Shown: piece after piece, positions 7,801 through 15,591 of the stretch | Numbering within the stretch: the stretch's first letter is position 1 | How the letters are laid out: each line of letters begins with the position of its first letter | Assembly: GCA_017555465.1 (NCBI GenBank) | Contig: JAFZGH010000041.1 | Location: 1-18,676, forward strand | Direction: 5' to 3' | Source of the DNA: Akkermansia sp. | GTDB lineage: Bacteria; Verrucomicrobiota; Verrucomicrobiia; Verrucomicrobiales; Akkermansiaceae | DNA: 18,676 nt | Position numbers and translations under genes: made by a program | Notes under the pieces: model-generated | Told to the model about the DNA's origin: nothing | What the model saw: the letters and a program-made list of their open reading frames with translations, nothing else | Databases searched by the model: none

Positions 7801-8947
7801 GATACGCTTTGCATCCACAGACAGCCGCCGCGAAACCGGTAACATCAAATGGGATCTTCAGGGGCCGATTCCTTTCGGCATTGCCGATATGGACATCGAA
7901 TCCCCGCCCTGCGTTGTTGATGCCTTGCAGCAACGCCTCAATCACAAATTCTACGGTTATGCGTTCATGACAGATGATCTCCGGCAAGCCATCTGCGCCT
8001 ATCTGCATCATCGCCATGGAGTAGAACATCCGCAGCCGGAGTGGCTGCATGCCCTGCCTGGTTGCGTTCCGGCATTCACTCTAGTAGCCAAAACCTGCTG
8101 CACCCGCCCGGAACACGAGGTCATGGTCTGCTCACCGGTGTATCCCCCCATGTTGCATTGTCACGAGGATGCCAATTGCCGCCTGCTGACCGTACCTTTT
8201 ATCCATCGCAATGGGACCTGGGAATTCGACTGGGAGGCTATGGAATCCACCGTTACCCCCAACACGCGCATGTTCCTGCTCTGCAACCCGCACAATCCGC
8301 TGGGGCGCGTATGGAGCCGGGAGGACATACTGCGGCTGGGTGACTTCTGCGAACGGCACGACCTGATTCTCTGCGCCGATGAAATCCACTGTGACCTGGT
8401 ACTGAACGAAGGCCTGCAACACAACACGGCACTTAACCTGCCAGAACATATTCTGCAACGCACCGTCATGCTCAGCGCGCCGAGCAAGACATTCAACATT
8501 GCCGGCATCTGCTTCACCTACATGGCAGTGCCTAATGCAGAGCTGCTGGCCAGCATCCGCAAAATACAAGGGCACACCCTGCCCACGCTCAATGTATTTG
8601 CCTACGCAGCTTCACTCGCAGCATACCGCGATGGCTGGACATGGCACGAACAACTGCTGCGTACCCTGCGCGAAAACCGCGACATGCTGTATAGTTATCT
8701 GGAAAAGGAACTTCCTATGCTGCGCCCGCAACCGCTGGAAGCTACCTACCTGGCCTGGATTGACTGCTCTGCCCTGGGAGTGGAATCGCCGCACGATTTC
8801 TTCCTGGAAAAGGCAGATGTCTACCTGGATAACGGTGCCAATTTCGGCTCTCCCCAGCATGTGCGCCTGAACTTTGCCACATCACCAGAAATTCTGAAGC
8901 AAGGGCTGGATGCCATGCGCGATGCCGTGCGCGCACATCTGGCCTGA
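7799..8947 (+). CDS. MalY/PatB-type PLP-dependent C-S lyase (class I/II aminotransferase fold)
   Basis: 382 residues from the ATG at 7799. The opening RRETGNIKWD followed by IADMDIESPP is the hallmark of the MalY/PatB branch, whose members cleave cystathionine or cysteine conjugates at the C-beta-S bond. CNPHNPLGRVW (from Cys162), ADEIHCDLV (Asp194, cofactor pyridine contact) and SAPSKTFNIAG (Lys230, Schiff-base lysine) are intact, so the enzyme should be active. Probable roles are homocysteine formation from cystathionine or sulfur release from cysteine conjugates; the exact substrate cannot be read. A longer form would need a TTG at 7760 and would add residues that MalY proteins lack. It is alone on the plus strand, between the tRNA terminator and a hairpin shared with the kinase gene. 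Confidence 0.87.
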   Translation: MIRFASTDSRRETGNIKWDLQGPIPFGIADMDIESPPCVVDALQQRLNHKFYGYAFMTDDLRQAICAYLHHRHGVEHPQPEWLHALPGCVPAFTLVAKTCCTRPEHEVMVCSPVYPPMLHCHEDANCRLLTVPFIHRNGTWEFDWEAMESTVTPNTRMFLLCNPHNPLGRVWSREDILRLGDFCERHDLILCADEIHCDLVLNEGLQHNTALNLPEHILQRTVMLSAPSKTFNIAGICFTYMAVPNAELLASIRKIQGHTLPTLNVFAYAASLAAYRDGWTWHEQLLRTLRENRDMLYSYLEKELPMLRPQPLEATYLAWIDCSALGVESPHDFFLEKADVYLDNGANFGSPQHVRLNFATSPEILKQGLDAMRDAVRAHLA

Positions 8948-8973
8948 CGTACTGCGTTACACCAGAACTATAA

Positions 8974-8999
8974 CCTCCGCCCTGAGTTCAGCGCGGAGG
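8974..8999. terminator. Hairpin between convergent malY and kinase genes, likely bidirectional terminator
   Basis: CCTCCGC/GCGGAGG (8974-8980 and 8993-8999), a C-C mismatch, then CTGA/TCAG around GT make an 11-bp interrupted stem centred in the 63-bp gap between the two stops. It is symmetric for both strands. Neither side has a U-tract, so termination may be hairpin-only or rho-assisted. A second small stem, CCGCT/AGCGG at 9008-9021, overlaps the kinase stop codon. Confidence 0.5.
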
Positions 9000-9010
9000 A
9001 TGTGAAGCCG

Positions 9011-11416
9011 CTAATGAGCGGGATGCCTGGGAGAAGGCGGAGAATTGAACCGGGGACGCCGCGCGCGCATTTTCTGAATACGTTCGCGCACTTCCTGGAG
9101 ACGCTTCTCATCGTGGCTTTCCAGCAGCAGGGAAAGCTCGGCTTCCTGCTGGGAACGAGCCGCATCTGCCTGCGGGTGCATGGATACCAGCATGGCCAGC
9201 CGCTCTCGCATTTCTGGCGTGTAATCCGCGCGGGAAGTAATAAGCGACAACACCCCCAGCGTCATTTCGTTCTCGCGGGCAGCTCGATCTGTATTTCCTG
9301 CCGATGCCAAGGCTGCAGAGAAGCGGTCACGAGCAGCAATATAGAGCATCAGCATTTCTGTGCTGCCAGGGTTATCGGCCAGCAATGAGCGGGAATAACG
9401 GGACGCGCGTTCCAGCGTGCCGGCATCCACCTTGGCGCGGGGGCGCATACATTGCTGCACAAAGGCTCGTTTGAAGAGATGGTTATCCGGGTATCTGACC
9501 AGCAATTCCTCCAGAAACTGCTGAAAGCTCATCTTTTCCGGCAGCAGAACATTGCGCATACCGCGCGACGGAGCCTGCATCAGCAGCTCCACCCGGCGCA
9601 TCTGCACCTTTTCATCATCGGGGCTCTGCTCTGCCAGTTCGTTGATGAGCGAAACAGCCTGTTTCTGATATTCTGCCCGCTGCCGGAATAAATCGCGATT
9701 CGATGCAGTCCCCCTCCCCTGCCGGGGTGGTTTCACGCGTTCCTGCCGGGGTGACCAACGGTGCTGGTAGCGGCTGCCTGTGCTAAGCATCTGCAGCGAA
9801 CGCACCACTTCCAGCCGCGCTTCCTGCTCTGTCATTTCATTCAGGCGCTCCACCATCGGCTTAAGATTTGCTTCTGCTTCAGCCGGGCGGTTCTGAGCAT
9901 ACAATGCGGCACACAGCCCGTTCATCGAACGCACATAATCCGGCGAGCCAAAGGAAAGAAGCTGCAGCGAGCGGCTGAAATACTGCTCAGCCGTGGCATA
10001 ATCTGCAGTCTGCAATGCTATGATGGCCAGCGTCCGGCAGGCATCTGACATCTCATCACCGTCCGTATCAGACAGCGTCGCAATCTCCTCATAATAAGGC
10101 ATGAGCTGCTGAAGCAGCTGCGCATCAGCCTTGGAGGGCTGCCAGAGCGTATTATCGCCGGAATCCCGATCTGCCATGCTCGCAAAAATCTGCTGCAGAG
10201 CAGAATCGGCAATAGACGCATTGCGCTCTGCCTGCTGGCGCTGCCGGCTTTCCGCCACATAGCCCCACGCAATACTGCCAAACAGCAGAAACACCAGCAG
10301 GGCAGCCGCATGACTCCACGCCGCCACGGCAGGGCGACGACGGATCCACATGGCATAGCGCCGTGCCCAGGATGCCGGGCGTGCCAACACAGGTTCGCCA
10401 TTCAGATAACGCCGCAAATCTGCAGCCATGTCTGCCATGGAGGCATAGCGGTCTTCGGGGTCAAAGCTGATACTCTTGTTGATGATGGCTCCCAGCTCCC
10501 CCTCACCGCGAAGAGCCTTGAGGGGTTCATTGCAGATGCGGTGAATCAGCTTGCCGGGCTCCGATTCGCGGAACGCGGGGCGATTGCTGAGCAATTCATA
10601 AAGAGTGACACCCAGACTGTACTGGTCACCTGCGTACGAATTTTCCCCTTTCATCAAGCGCTCCGGCGGCATATAACGCAATGTGCCGTCGTGGCTCTGC
10701 GTCACCAACGGGGCGGATTCTCCATTATTCAGCACCGTAGCAAGCCCGAAATCCCCCACTCGCAATACCCCGTCAGCATCCATTAAAAGGTTGCCGGGCT
10801 TCACATCGCGGTGCAACACGCCGCAGGAATGAGCATAAGCCAGCGCCTGCGCGGCCTGCAGTCCCACACGCGCCACCGCCTGCTCATAAGGTTGGCCGGG
10901 ATAGGCTTTTCTGATACAAGCGGGAGTAACCCCCTGCCCCTGAACCAGACTCATCACATAATAACGATAATCGCCCTCCTGCCCTGCACCGAATACCTCA
11001 ACAATGTTAGTATGATGCAGCGCAGCAATCACTCGTGATTCATTTTCAAAAGCCTCACGGTGGCGCTCATCTGCATTCCACACCGGAGAAAGAATCTTGA
11101 CAGCCACCTCTCGATTCAGCGACTCCTGCAGAGCACGGAACACCGTGCCCATGCCGCCCGCGCCTATGCGCTCCAACAAACGATAGCCACCCAGGGAGTC
11201 AGGGTAGCGTCCGGCATACACTGTGGCACTGTGCGTGCTCACGCTCAGGCTCTCCATCTCCACCATCCCCTTGAGCAAGTCTCGCAGCTCATCGGCATAC
11301 TCCGGGTGCTCAGCCGTAAAGTCAGCCAACGACGGTGCTTCCCCCTTTCGCAAAGCGTCAAGGTACTCCTCCACCAGCTCTGCCAGGTGTTCTTCTCTAT
11401 CCGGGGTGTCAGGCAT
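9011..11416 (-). CDS. Membrane-anchored Hanks-type Ser/Thr protein kinase with C-terminal TPR-like region
   Basis: 801 residues. An N-terminal helical segment (about 10-55, LVEEYLDALRKG followed by HPEYADELRDLL) is typical of planctomycete/verrucomicrobial kinases paired with sigma factors. The kinase domain spans about 78-340: glycine loop GAGGMG (85-90), Lys107 in VAVKIL, Glu126, catalytic HRDVKPGN (202-209, Asp204), DFG (222-224) and MPPER (249-253). All key residues are present, so it should be active. One membrane segment at about 366-386 follows, then about 410 residues with helical TPR-like pairs (DYATAEQYFSRSL, NRPAEAEANLKPM), presumably the sensing or partner-binding part outside the membrane. 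The first 8 bases overlap the sigma gene, implying translational coupling. The likely role is to control the partner sigma factor by phosphorylation; this is inferred from gene pairing only. Confidence 0.92.
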   Translation of the reverse strand: MPDTPDREEHLAELVEEYLDALRKGEAPSLADFTAEHPEYADELRDLLKGMVEMESLSVSTHSATVYAGRYPDSLGGYRLLERIGAGGMGTVFRALQESLNREVAVKILSPVWNADERHREAFENESRVIAALHHTNIVEVFGAGQEGDYRYYVMSLVQGQGVTPACIRKAYPGQPYEQAVARVGLQAAQALAYAHSCGVLHRDVKPGNLLMDADGVLRVGDFGLATVLNNGESAPLVTQSHDGTLRYMPPERLMKGENSYAGDQYSLGVTLYELLSNRPAFRESEPGKLIHRICNEPLKALRGEGELGAIINKSISFDPEDRYASMADMAADLRRYLNGEPVLARPASWARRYAMWIRRRPAVAAWSHAAALLVFLLFGSIAWGYVAESRQRQQAERNASIADSALQQIFASMADRDSGDNTLWQPSKADAQLLQQLMPYYEEIATLSDTDGDEMSDACRTLAIIALQTADYATAEQYFSRSLQLLSFGSPDYVRSMNGLCAALYAQNRPAEAEANLKPMVERLNEMTEQEARLEVVRSLQMLSTGSRYQHRWSPRQERVKPPRQGRGTASNRDLFRQRAEYQKQAVSLINELAEQSPDDEKVQMRRVELLMQAPSRGMRNVLLPEKMSFQQFLEELLVRYPDNHLFKRAFVQQCMRPRAKVDAGTLERASRYSRSLLADNPGSTEMLMLYIAARDRFSAALASAGNTDRAARENEMTLGVLSLITSRADYTPEMRERLAMLVSMHPQADAARSQQEAELSLLLESHDEKRLQEVRERIQKMRARRPRFNSPPSPRHPAH

Positions 11417-11987
11417 AGGGATTCTCGTGGTATACTAATTCCTGGAAGCGCTTCAAGGCGCGCACATAGCGGATACTGGCAGCTTTAGGCTCAATGCCCA
11501 GCACAGCAGCGCATTCGGCATTGCCCATTTCCTCAAAATGGCGCAACTCCAGAATCTCGCGGTCAATAGCCGAAAGCTGCGCCAGTACGCGCCGGGCCAT
11601 AGCCTGGCGCTCCAAGCGTTCCAGATGCGTACGCGGGCTGGAAATCGTATCGGCAAAATGAGCCCAGGCATCTGCCACGCCCTCATCATCCTCCGGACAG
11701 CGTTCCTTCATGGCATCCCGCTTTGCAGCAGCCAGATGATGTCGCTCCATATCAGTGAGCGTCTGCAAGGCAATGCGGCGCAGTTTCACATACATGGGCA
11801 CCTCCGGCTCGGCCTTCAGATAATCAAGCCGCTTGCCACAAGCCAGGTACGTTTCCTGCAACAAATCCTCTGCGCTCAACCGACGCTGCAAAGCCGCGGG
11901 CATGCGCAGCACCAGCACGCGCAGCAAGCGCTCTCGGTGCTCCTGCCACATCTCGGCCAACCACAGATTTGCAGGTATCTCGCTCAT
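11409..11987 (-). CDS. ECF-type RNA polymerase sigma factor
   Basis: 192 residues. Sigma region 2 covers about 17-86, with DLLQETYLA (41-49) as the core-binding helix and YVKLRRIALQTLTDMERHH as the -10 recognition part. Region 4 covers about 128-186 (LSAIDREILELRHFEEMGNA, then an AAVLGIEPKAASIRYVRALKR helix-turn-helix). Regions 1 and 3 are absent, as in ECF sigmas. It most resembles the planctomycete/verrucomicrobial kinase-linked ECF groups. Its stop lies inside the start of the kinase gene (ATGCCTGA). No anti-sigma gene is adjacent, so control by the kinase is plausible. The start has no Shine-Dalgarno site, and the stretch directly upstream holds the gpsA terminator, so its own promoter is not obvious. 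Confidence 0.88.
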   Translation of the reverse strand: MSEIPANLWLAEMWQEHRERLLRVLVLRMPAALQRRLSAEDLLQETYLACGKRLDYLKAEPEVPMYVKLRRIALQTLTDMERHHLAAAKRDAMKERCPEDDEGVADAWAHFADTISSPRTHLERLERQAMARRVLAQLSAIDREILELRHFEEMGNAECAAVLGIEPKAASIRYVRALKRFQELVYHENPYA

Positions 11988-11995
11988 GATGCAGA

Positions 11996-12050
11996 GTAAA
12001 ACAAAGGCGGTCTGCCGTTAACTTCCCTGAACAGGGAAACGCAGACCGCC
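11996..12050 (-). terminator. Rho-independent terminator of the plsY-gpsA operon
   Basis: GGCGGTCTGC (12006-12015) pairs perfectly with GCAGACCGCC (12041-12050), and an inner stem TTCCCTG/CAGGGAA (12023-12029 and 12032-12038) stacks on it. On the minus strand the hairpin is followed by TTTGTTTTA. It begins 25 bp past the gpsA stop and ends 18 bp before the sigma start, so readthrough would carry the structure into the sigma mRNA leader. Confidence 0.82.
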
Positions 12051-12075
12051 GGAAAATTCTACAAGGCAGAACGCG

Positions 12076-13089
12076 TCATTCCGTCACGTTTTCCTCGCGC
12101 AGGTCACGCACCATCAGCTCCTGCAGAGCTTCGCTCGGGTGCTTGCCGTTGTACAGAATATCGTACATGGCATCCGTAATCGGCGTGCGAACCCCCAGAC
12201 TGCGGGCCATCTGGAAAGTAGAGAGCGTGTTCGGCACGCCTTCCACCACCTGGCCAATCTGCTTCAAGCATTCATCCAGCGGCATCCCCTTGGCCAGCAG
12301 GCGTCCGGCGGTCAGGTTGCGGCTGTGGTCAGAATAGCAGGTCACCACCAGGTCACCCATACCGGAAAGCCCCATGAAGGTTTCCATGCGGCCACCACGG
12401 GCAATACCCAGACGCGTCATTTCAGCCAGACCGCGGGTAGAAAGTGCCGCACGGGCATTATCACCCAAGCCCAGACCGGCGCAGATACCGCTGGCCAGTG
12501 CAAACACATTCTTGATAGCGCCGCCAATCTGCATACCCACCACGTCACTGCTGGTGTAGATGCGCAGGAACCCGGTGCTCATGCGTTTCTGCACAGCCTT
12601 GGCAATTTCAATATCCTCGAAACCAATAAGAGTGAGGCTCGGCAGCCCCTGCACGATATCCTCCGCGTGATTCGGGCCGGAAAGCGCACCCACAGGATAA
12701 GGCACGTAGGAGGAAATAATCTCGCTCATGAGCAGATTGGTATCCTTCTCAATGCCCTTGGAGCAGGTCACAATAACGGCATTCTCTGCCAGGCCCACAT
12801 CTGCCAGGCTCTGTGCCACGCTGCGCATCACCACGCTGGGCACCACCACAATCACCAGTTCAGAACCGGCCACATCAGCCCAATTGCTCGTCACCTTCAC
12901 ATTCTCCGGCAGCGGGCGCGCACCCTTGACGGGCACAAGGCTCATGCGGGTTTCACGGATTGCAGCGGCTTCCTCCTCCTTATAGGTCCAGAGCACCACT
13001 TCCCCTCCATTCTGGGAAGCGGTATATGCCAGGGCTGTGCCCCAGGCTCCGGCACCGATGACGGCAGTCTTGTTAAAAGTACGTTCCAT
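12076..13089 (-). CDS. gpsA: Glycerol-3-phosphate dehydrogenase [NAD(P)+]
   Basis: 337 residues from the ATG at 13089. It reduces dihydroxyacetone phosphate to sn-glycerol-3-phosphate, the backbone for phospholipids, in the cytoplasm. Visible are the Rossmann loop GAGAWG (12-17), VTCSKGIE (Lys111), SGPNHAEDI (138-145), the catalytic GGAIKNV (Lys193) and SGMGDLVVTC with the following HSRN (to 259), all as in the family, and of normal length. A longer start at 13140 would add 17 atypical residues and overlap plsY by 38 nt, so the internal ATG is preferred; it leaves 13 nt after the plsY stop. The leader is AT-rich without a Shine-Dalgarno site. Co-transcribed after plsY, whose product uses its product. 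Confidence 0.95.
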   Translation of the reverse strand: MERTFNKTAVIGAGAWGTALAYTASQNGGEVVLWTYKEEEAAAIRETRMSLVPVKGARPLPENVKVTSNWADVAGSELVIVVVPSVVMRSVAQSLADVGLAENAVIVTCSKGIEKDTNLLMSEIISSYVPYPVGALSGPNHAEDIVQGLPSLTLIGFEDIEIAKAVQKRMSTGFLRIYTSSDVVGMQIGGAIKNVFALASGICAGLGLGDNARAALSTRGLAEMTRLGIARGGRMETFMGLSGMGDLVVTCYSDHSRNLTAGRLLAKGMPLDECLKQIGQVVEGVPNTLSTFQMARSLGVRTPITDAMYDILYNGKHPSEALQELMVRDLREENVTE

Positions 13090-13102
13090 ATTATTCAGAA
13101 AA

Positions 13103-13750
13103 TTAATTTTTAGGAGCAAAGGCTTTCGGTTCCGTGCCATTCTTGATGCGCACCAGATTGGCGCGGTGCTTCCAGGTCACCAGCACCAAAATGAGGAAGA
13201 GCAGGCCCAGCACCATGCCATCGGCCACGGAATAAGCACCCGTACCATACCAGAGTTCAATGGCAGCCGCCAGCATCATCCCCACACCGGCCATGATGCT
13301 GGAGAATGAGACATAGCGGGTAATCACCATGCTGACCAGCCAGAAAAGCAGCGCCGCGCCACCCACCCAGGGAGAAAGCGCAAACAGGCAGCCGCCTGTG
13401 GTGGCCACACCCTTGCCGCCCTTGAACTTCAGGAAACAGGTGAAGGTGTGCCCCAGAATCAGTGCAAACATCATCCCCAGGAACCAGCCCATATCTGCCG
13501 AGCTGAATGCGGCCAAATCACCACCCAGGTGACACTTCATGCACAGCAGCGGGGCAAAGCCCTTCAGGAAATCCATCACAAATACGGGAATACCCCAACC
13601 CTTGCCTAAAACACGCACGGCATTGGTAGCACCGATGTTGCGCGACCCATGCTCACGCAAATCAATACCATTCAGACGCCCGGCAATGTAACCGAACGGC
13701 ACAGAACCAATCAGGTAGGCTGCAACGATATACAAAATATTCTCAACCAT
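13103..13750 (-). CDS. plsY: Acyl-phosphate:glycerol-3-phosphate acyltransferase
   Basis: 215 residues, a multi-pass inner-membrane enzyme that acylates glycerol-3-phosphate from acyl-phosphate, giving lysophosphatidic acid. PlsY motif 1 is HGSRNIGATNAVR (34-46), motif 2 is GHTFTCFLKFKGGKG (100-114), and the C-terminal HRANLVRIKNGTE segment is typical. Hydrophobic segments lie near 5-22, 55-70, 88-106, 118-140 and 150-190. The ATG at 13750 is chosen over one at 13756 because a TATAAT box ends at 13759: transcription should begin at or just before 13750, which makes the upstream ATG untranscribed and the mRNA leaderless. It heads a two-gene operon with gpsA. Confidence 0.95.
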   Translation of the reverse strand: MVENILYIVAAYLIGSVPFGYIAGRLNGIDLREHGSRNIGATNAVRVLGKGWGIPVFVMDFLKGFAPLLCMKCHLGGDLAAFSSADMGWFLGMMFALILGHTFTCFLKFKGGKGVATTGGCLFALSPWVGGAALLFWLVSMVITRYVSFSSIMAGVGMMLAAAIELWYGTGAYSVADGMVLGLLFLILVLVTWKHRANLVRIKNGTEPKAFAPKN

Positions 13751-13758
13751 GTGCATCC

Positions 13759-13786
13759 ATTATAACCTTTTTTTCTGTTATTGCAA
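13759..13786 (-). promoter_or_regulatory. Promoter of plsY-gpsA, predicted leaderless
   Basis: On the minus strand TTGCAA (13786-13781), a 16-bp A-rich spacer and a perfect TATAAT (13764-13759) lie in the 53-bp... gap between the PH-like gene and plsY. The -10 box ends 8 nt before the ATG at 13750, so the 5' end of the mRNA should nearly coincide with the start codon. The -35 box is partly within an inverted repeat CTGTT/AACAG (13775-13779 and 13785-13789), which could bind a regulator. Confidence 0.68.
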
Positions 13787-13809
13787 CAGGTTTTTTAGGA
13801 AAGGTTAAA

Positions 13810-14229
13810 CTAAACCGACCAGGGAGAGGCCTGATACGCTGCATCTATGGCATCATTAAGAAGATTCCGCACCTGCGCAACCTCAGAAATGCCGATAAGG
13901 CCCCGCGGCACTTTACTGCCGTTCACCTCCTCGAAATCAAACACAATGTCCCCGCCGCCATCCGGACGTTCATTCACCGCCTGCACCAGCCCCAGCATGA
14001 GGAACCATTCCTGTGCATCCCCGCCCTGCACCGGCAGTGCCAGCACGCGCTTCGGAGTAATGGCGTACAGCATGGAGGTAAGGGCGGCGGAATCCGCCTT
14101 GCGGAACAGGCGGCTCAGCAGCCCCGTTTTCTGCGGAGCTGCTGCAACACCCCCGCCTTTACCTGTCCAGAGCGGGGTTTCACCCTCGCGCAGCGCGGCG
14201 GCAAGCATCTGTTGTTCAGCCGGGGTCAT
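13810..14229 (-). CDS. Small PH-like domain protein, function unknown
   Basis: 139 residues, without signal peptide or membrane segment. The pattern EGETPLWTGKGGG (15-27), then YAITPKRVLALPV (55-67), DIVFDFEEVNG (94-104) and a closing amphipathic helix (VRNLLNDAIDAAYQ, 120-133) resembles bacterial PH-like domains (bPH families), which often begin with a 'G E x L W x G' strand and a 'Y x I T x x R V' strand. This fold assignment is by eye. The gene overlaps the aldehyde dehydrogenase stop by 4 nt (ATGA), so the two are translationally coupled. It is the last gene of the five-gene run; no terminator was seen before the plsY promoter. Confidence 0.72.
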   Translation of the reverse strand: MTPAEQQMLAAALREGETPLWTGKGGGVAAAPQKTGLLSRLFRKADSAALTSMLYAITPKRVLALPVQGGDAQEWFLMLGLVQAVNERPDGGGDIVFDFEEVNGSKVPRGLIGISEVAQVRNLLNDAIDAAYQASPWSV

Positions 14230-15590
14230 CGCAGGAACATGCGCAGCAGCGCACTCTTCAGCTTGTTGTACGGCTGGTAGCGGAAGGGAAGATCCAGCCA
14301 GTTGGCTTTCTTGAGGATGGACTTGTAGTGCGTAAAGGTATCAAACCCGGTCTTGCCATGGTAAGAGCCCATACCGCTGTTGCCGACACCGCCAAAGGGC
14401 ATGCCATGCACAGCCAGGTGCACAATGGTATCATTCACGCAGCCACCGCCAAATGCCAGGTGGTTGCGGAAGCAGCGCTCCGTGCCTTTATCCGTGGTGA
14501 AGAGGTAGGAAGCCAGCGGACGCGGACGAGAAAGCACGAAGCCCTCCACATCCTCCCATTTCTCCCAGGTGAGCATGGGCAGAATCGGCCCGAAGATTTC
14601 ATCCTGCATGCAGGCAGAATCAAGCGTCACGCCATCCAGCAGAGTGGGTTCAATGCGCAGCGTCTCAGCATCGCCCTGCCCGCCCACCACGATGGTGGCG
14701 TCATCCATGAGCCCCATAAGGCGCTTGAAATGGCGGGAATTGATGATATGTGTCAGGTTCTCATTCTGCACCGGGTGGTCGCCCAGCATCTCGTTCACCG
14801 CCTCGCGGAATTCGGACATAAATTCCTGCTTCCGGCTACTGTGAATGAGCAGGTAATCCGGCGCCACGCAGGTCTGGCCGGCATTAAGAATCTTACCGAA
14901 GGCAATGCGGCGGGCCGCCACCTTCACATTAGCAGAGGCATCCACAATACAGGGGCTCTTGCCGCCCAGCTCCAGTGTCACCGGGGTAAGCTGGCGTGCT
15001 GCAGCCGCCATGACATTGAGTCCCACGGACGGGCTGCCGGTAAAGAAGATGTAGTCGAGCTTTTCCTCCAGCAGGGCGTTGCAATCCTCATGGCTACCCA
15101 GCACCACTTTCACGTATTCCGCCGGGAAGATACTGCCCAGCATCTCTGCCAGCACGGCAGATGTGTGGGGAGTGGAGGATGACGGCTTCACAATGCAGCA
15201 GTTGCCGGCAGAAAGCGCCGCCACCAACGGATCCAGGAACAGGAGCACCGGGTAATTCCACGGACTCATGATGAGCACCACGCCGTAGGGATCAGCCTCC
15301 ACCCGGCAGCGGCTCGGGAAGTGCGCCAGCCCCGCAGCCACGCGACGAGGTCTGCTCCATTTGCGAATATTTTTGAGCGTATCGCTCAGGCTTCCCAGTA
15401 CCAGCCCGATTTCGCACATGTAACTCTCTGCCGCGCTCTTCCCCAGGTCGGCATGCAGCGCCTCCGCAATGCGGGGTTCCCACTCGCGGATGGTTTTCTG
15501 CAGCTTTTTGAGTGCACGGATGCGGAACTCCACATCACGCGTCACATGGGTCTGGAAAAACTTGCGTTGGTTTTCAACAATCTGGTGCAT
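14226..15590 (-). CDS. Aldehyde dehydrogenase, class 3-like
   Basis: 454 residues, at the short end for the family, as in class 3 (ALDH3-like) enzymes that lack the N-terminal extension. It oxidises an aldehyde to the acid with NAD(P)+. Key residues are all present: MSPWNYP (Asn112, oxyanion), IVKPS (Lys135), FTGSPSVG (183-190), ELGGKSP (Glu207, general base) and NAGQTCVAPDY (Cys241, nucleophile). The ending (KLKSALLRMFLR) is hydrophobic-basic and could touch membranes, as in fatty-aldehyde dehydrogenases, but is too short to be called a membrane anchor. Its ATG is 1 nt after the alcohol dehydrogenase stop. The substrate is unknown; medium- or long-chain or aromatic aldehydes are typical for this class. 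Confidence 0.93.
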   Translation of the reverse strand: MHQIVENQRKFFQTHVTRDVEFRIRALKKLQKTIREWEPRIAEALHADLGKSAAESYMCEIGLVLGSLSDTLKNIRKWSRPRRVAAGLAHFPSRCRVEADPYGVVLIMSPWNYPVLLFLDPLVAALSAGNCCIVKPSSSTPHTSAVLAEMLGSIFPAEYVKVVLGSHEDCNALLEEKLDYIFFTGSPSVGLNVMAAAARQLTPVTLELGGKSPCIVDASANVKVAARRIAFGKILNAGQTCVAPDYLLIHSSRKQEFMSEFREAVNEMLGDHPVQNENLTHIINSRHFKRLMGLMDDATIVVGGQGDAETLRIEPTLLDGVTLDSACMQDEIFGPILPMLTWEKWEDVEGFVLSRPRPLASYLFTTDKGTERCFRNHLAFGGGCVNDTIVHLAVHGMPFGGVGNSGMGSYHGKTGFDTFTHYKSILKKANWLDLPFRYQPYNKLKSALLRMFLR

Positions 15591-15591
15591 A

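Noticed and set aside
7566..7802. Plus-strand frame running through two tRNA-Gly genes
   Set aside because: It repeats a peptide because the tRNAs repeat; it also crosses the terminator. No protein is expected.
12139..13113. Open frame of 324 codons on the plus strand opposite gpsA
   Set aside because: His/Gln/Ala-rich shadow of gpsA; gpsA itself shows every family motif.
13090..13140. Longer gpsA start at 13140
   Set aside because: It adds 17 residues not seen in GpsA before the Rossmann strand and overlaps plsY by 38 nt.
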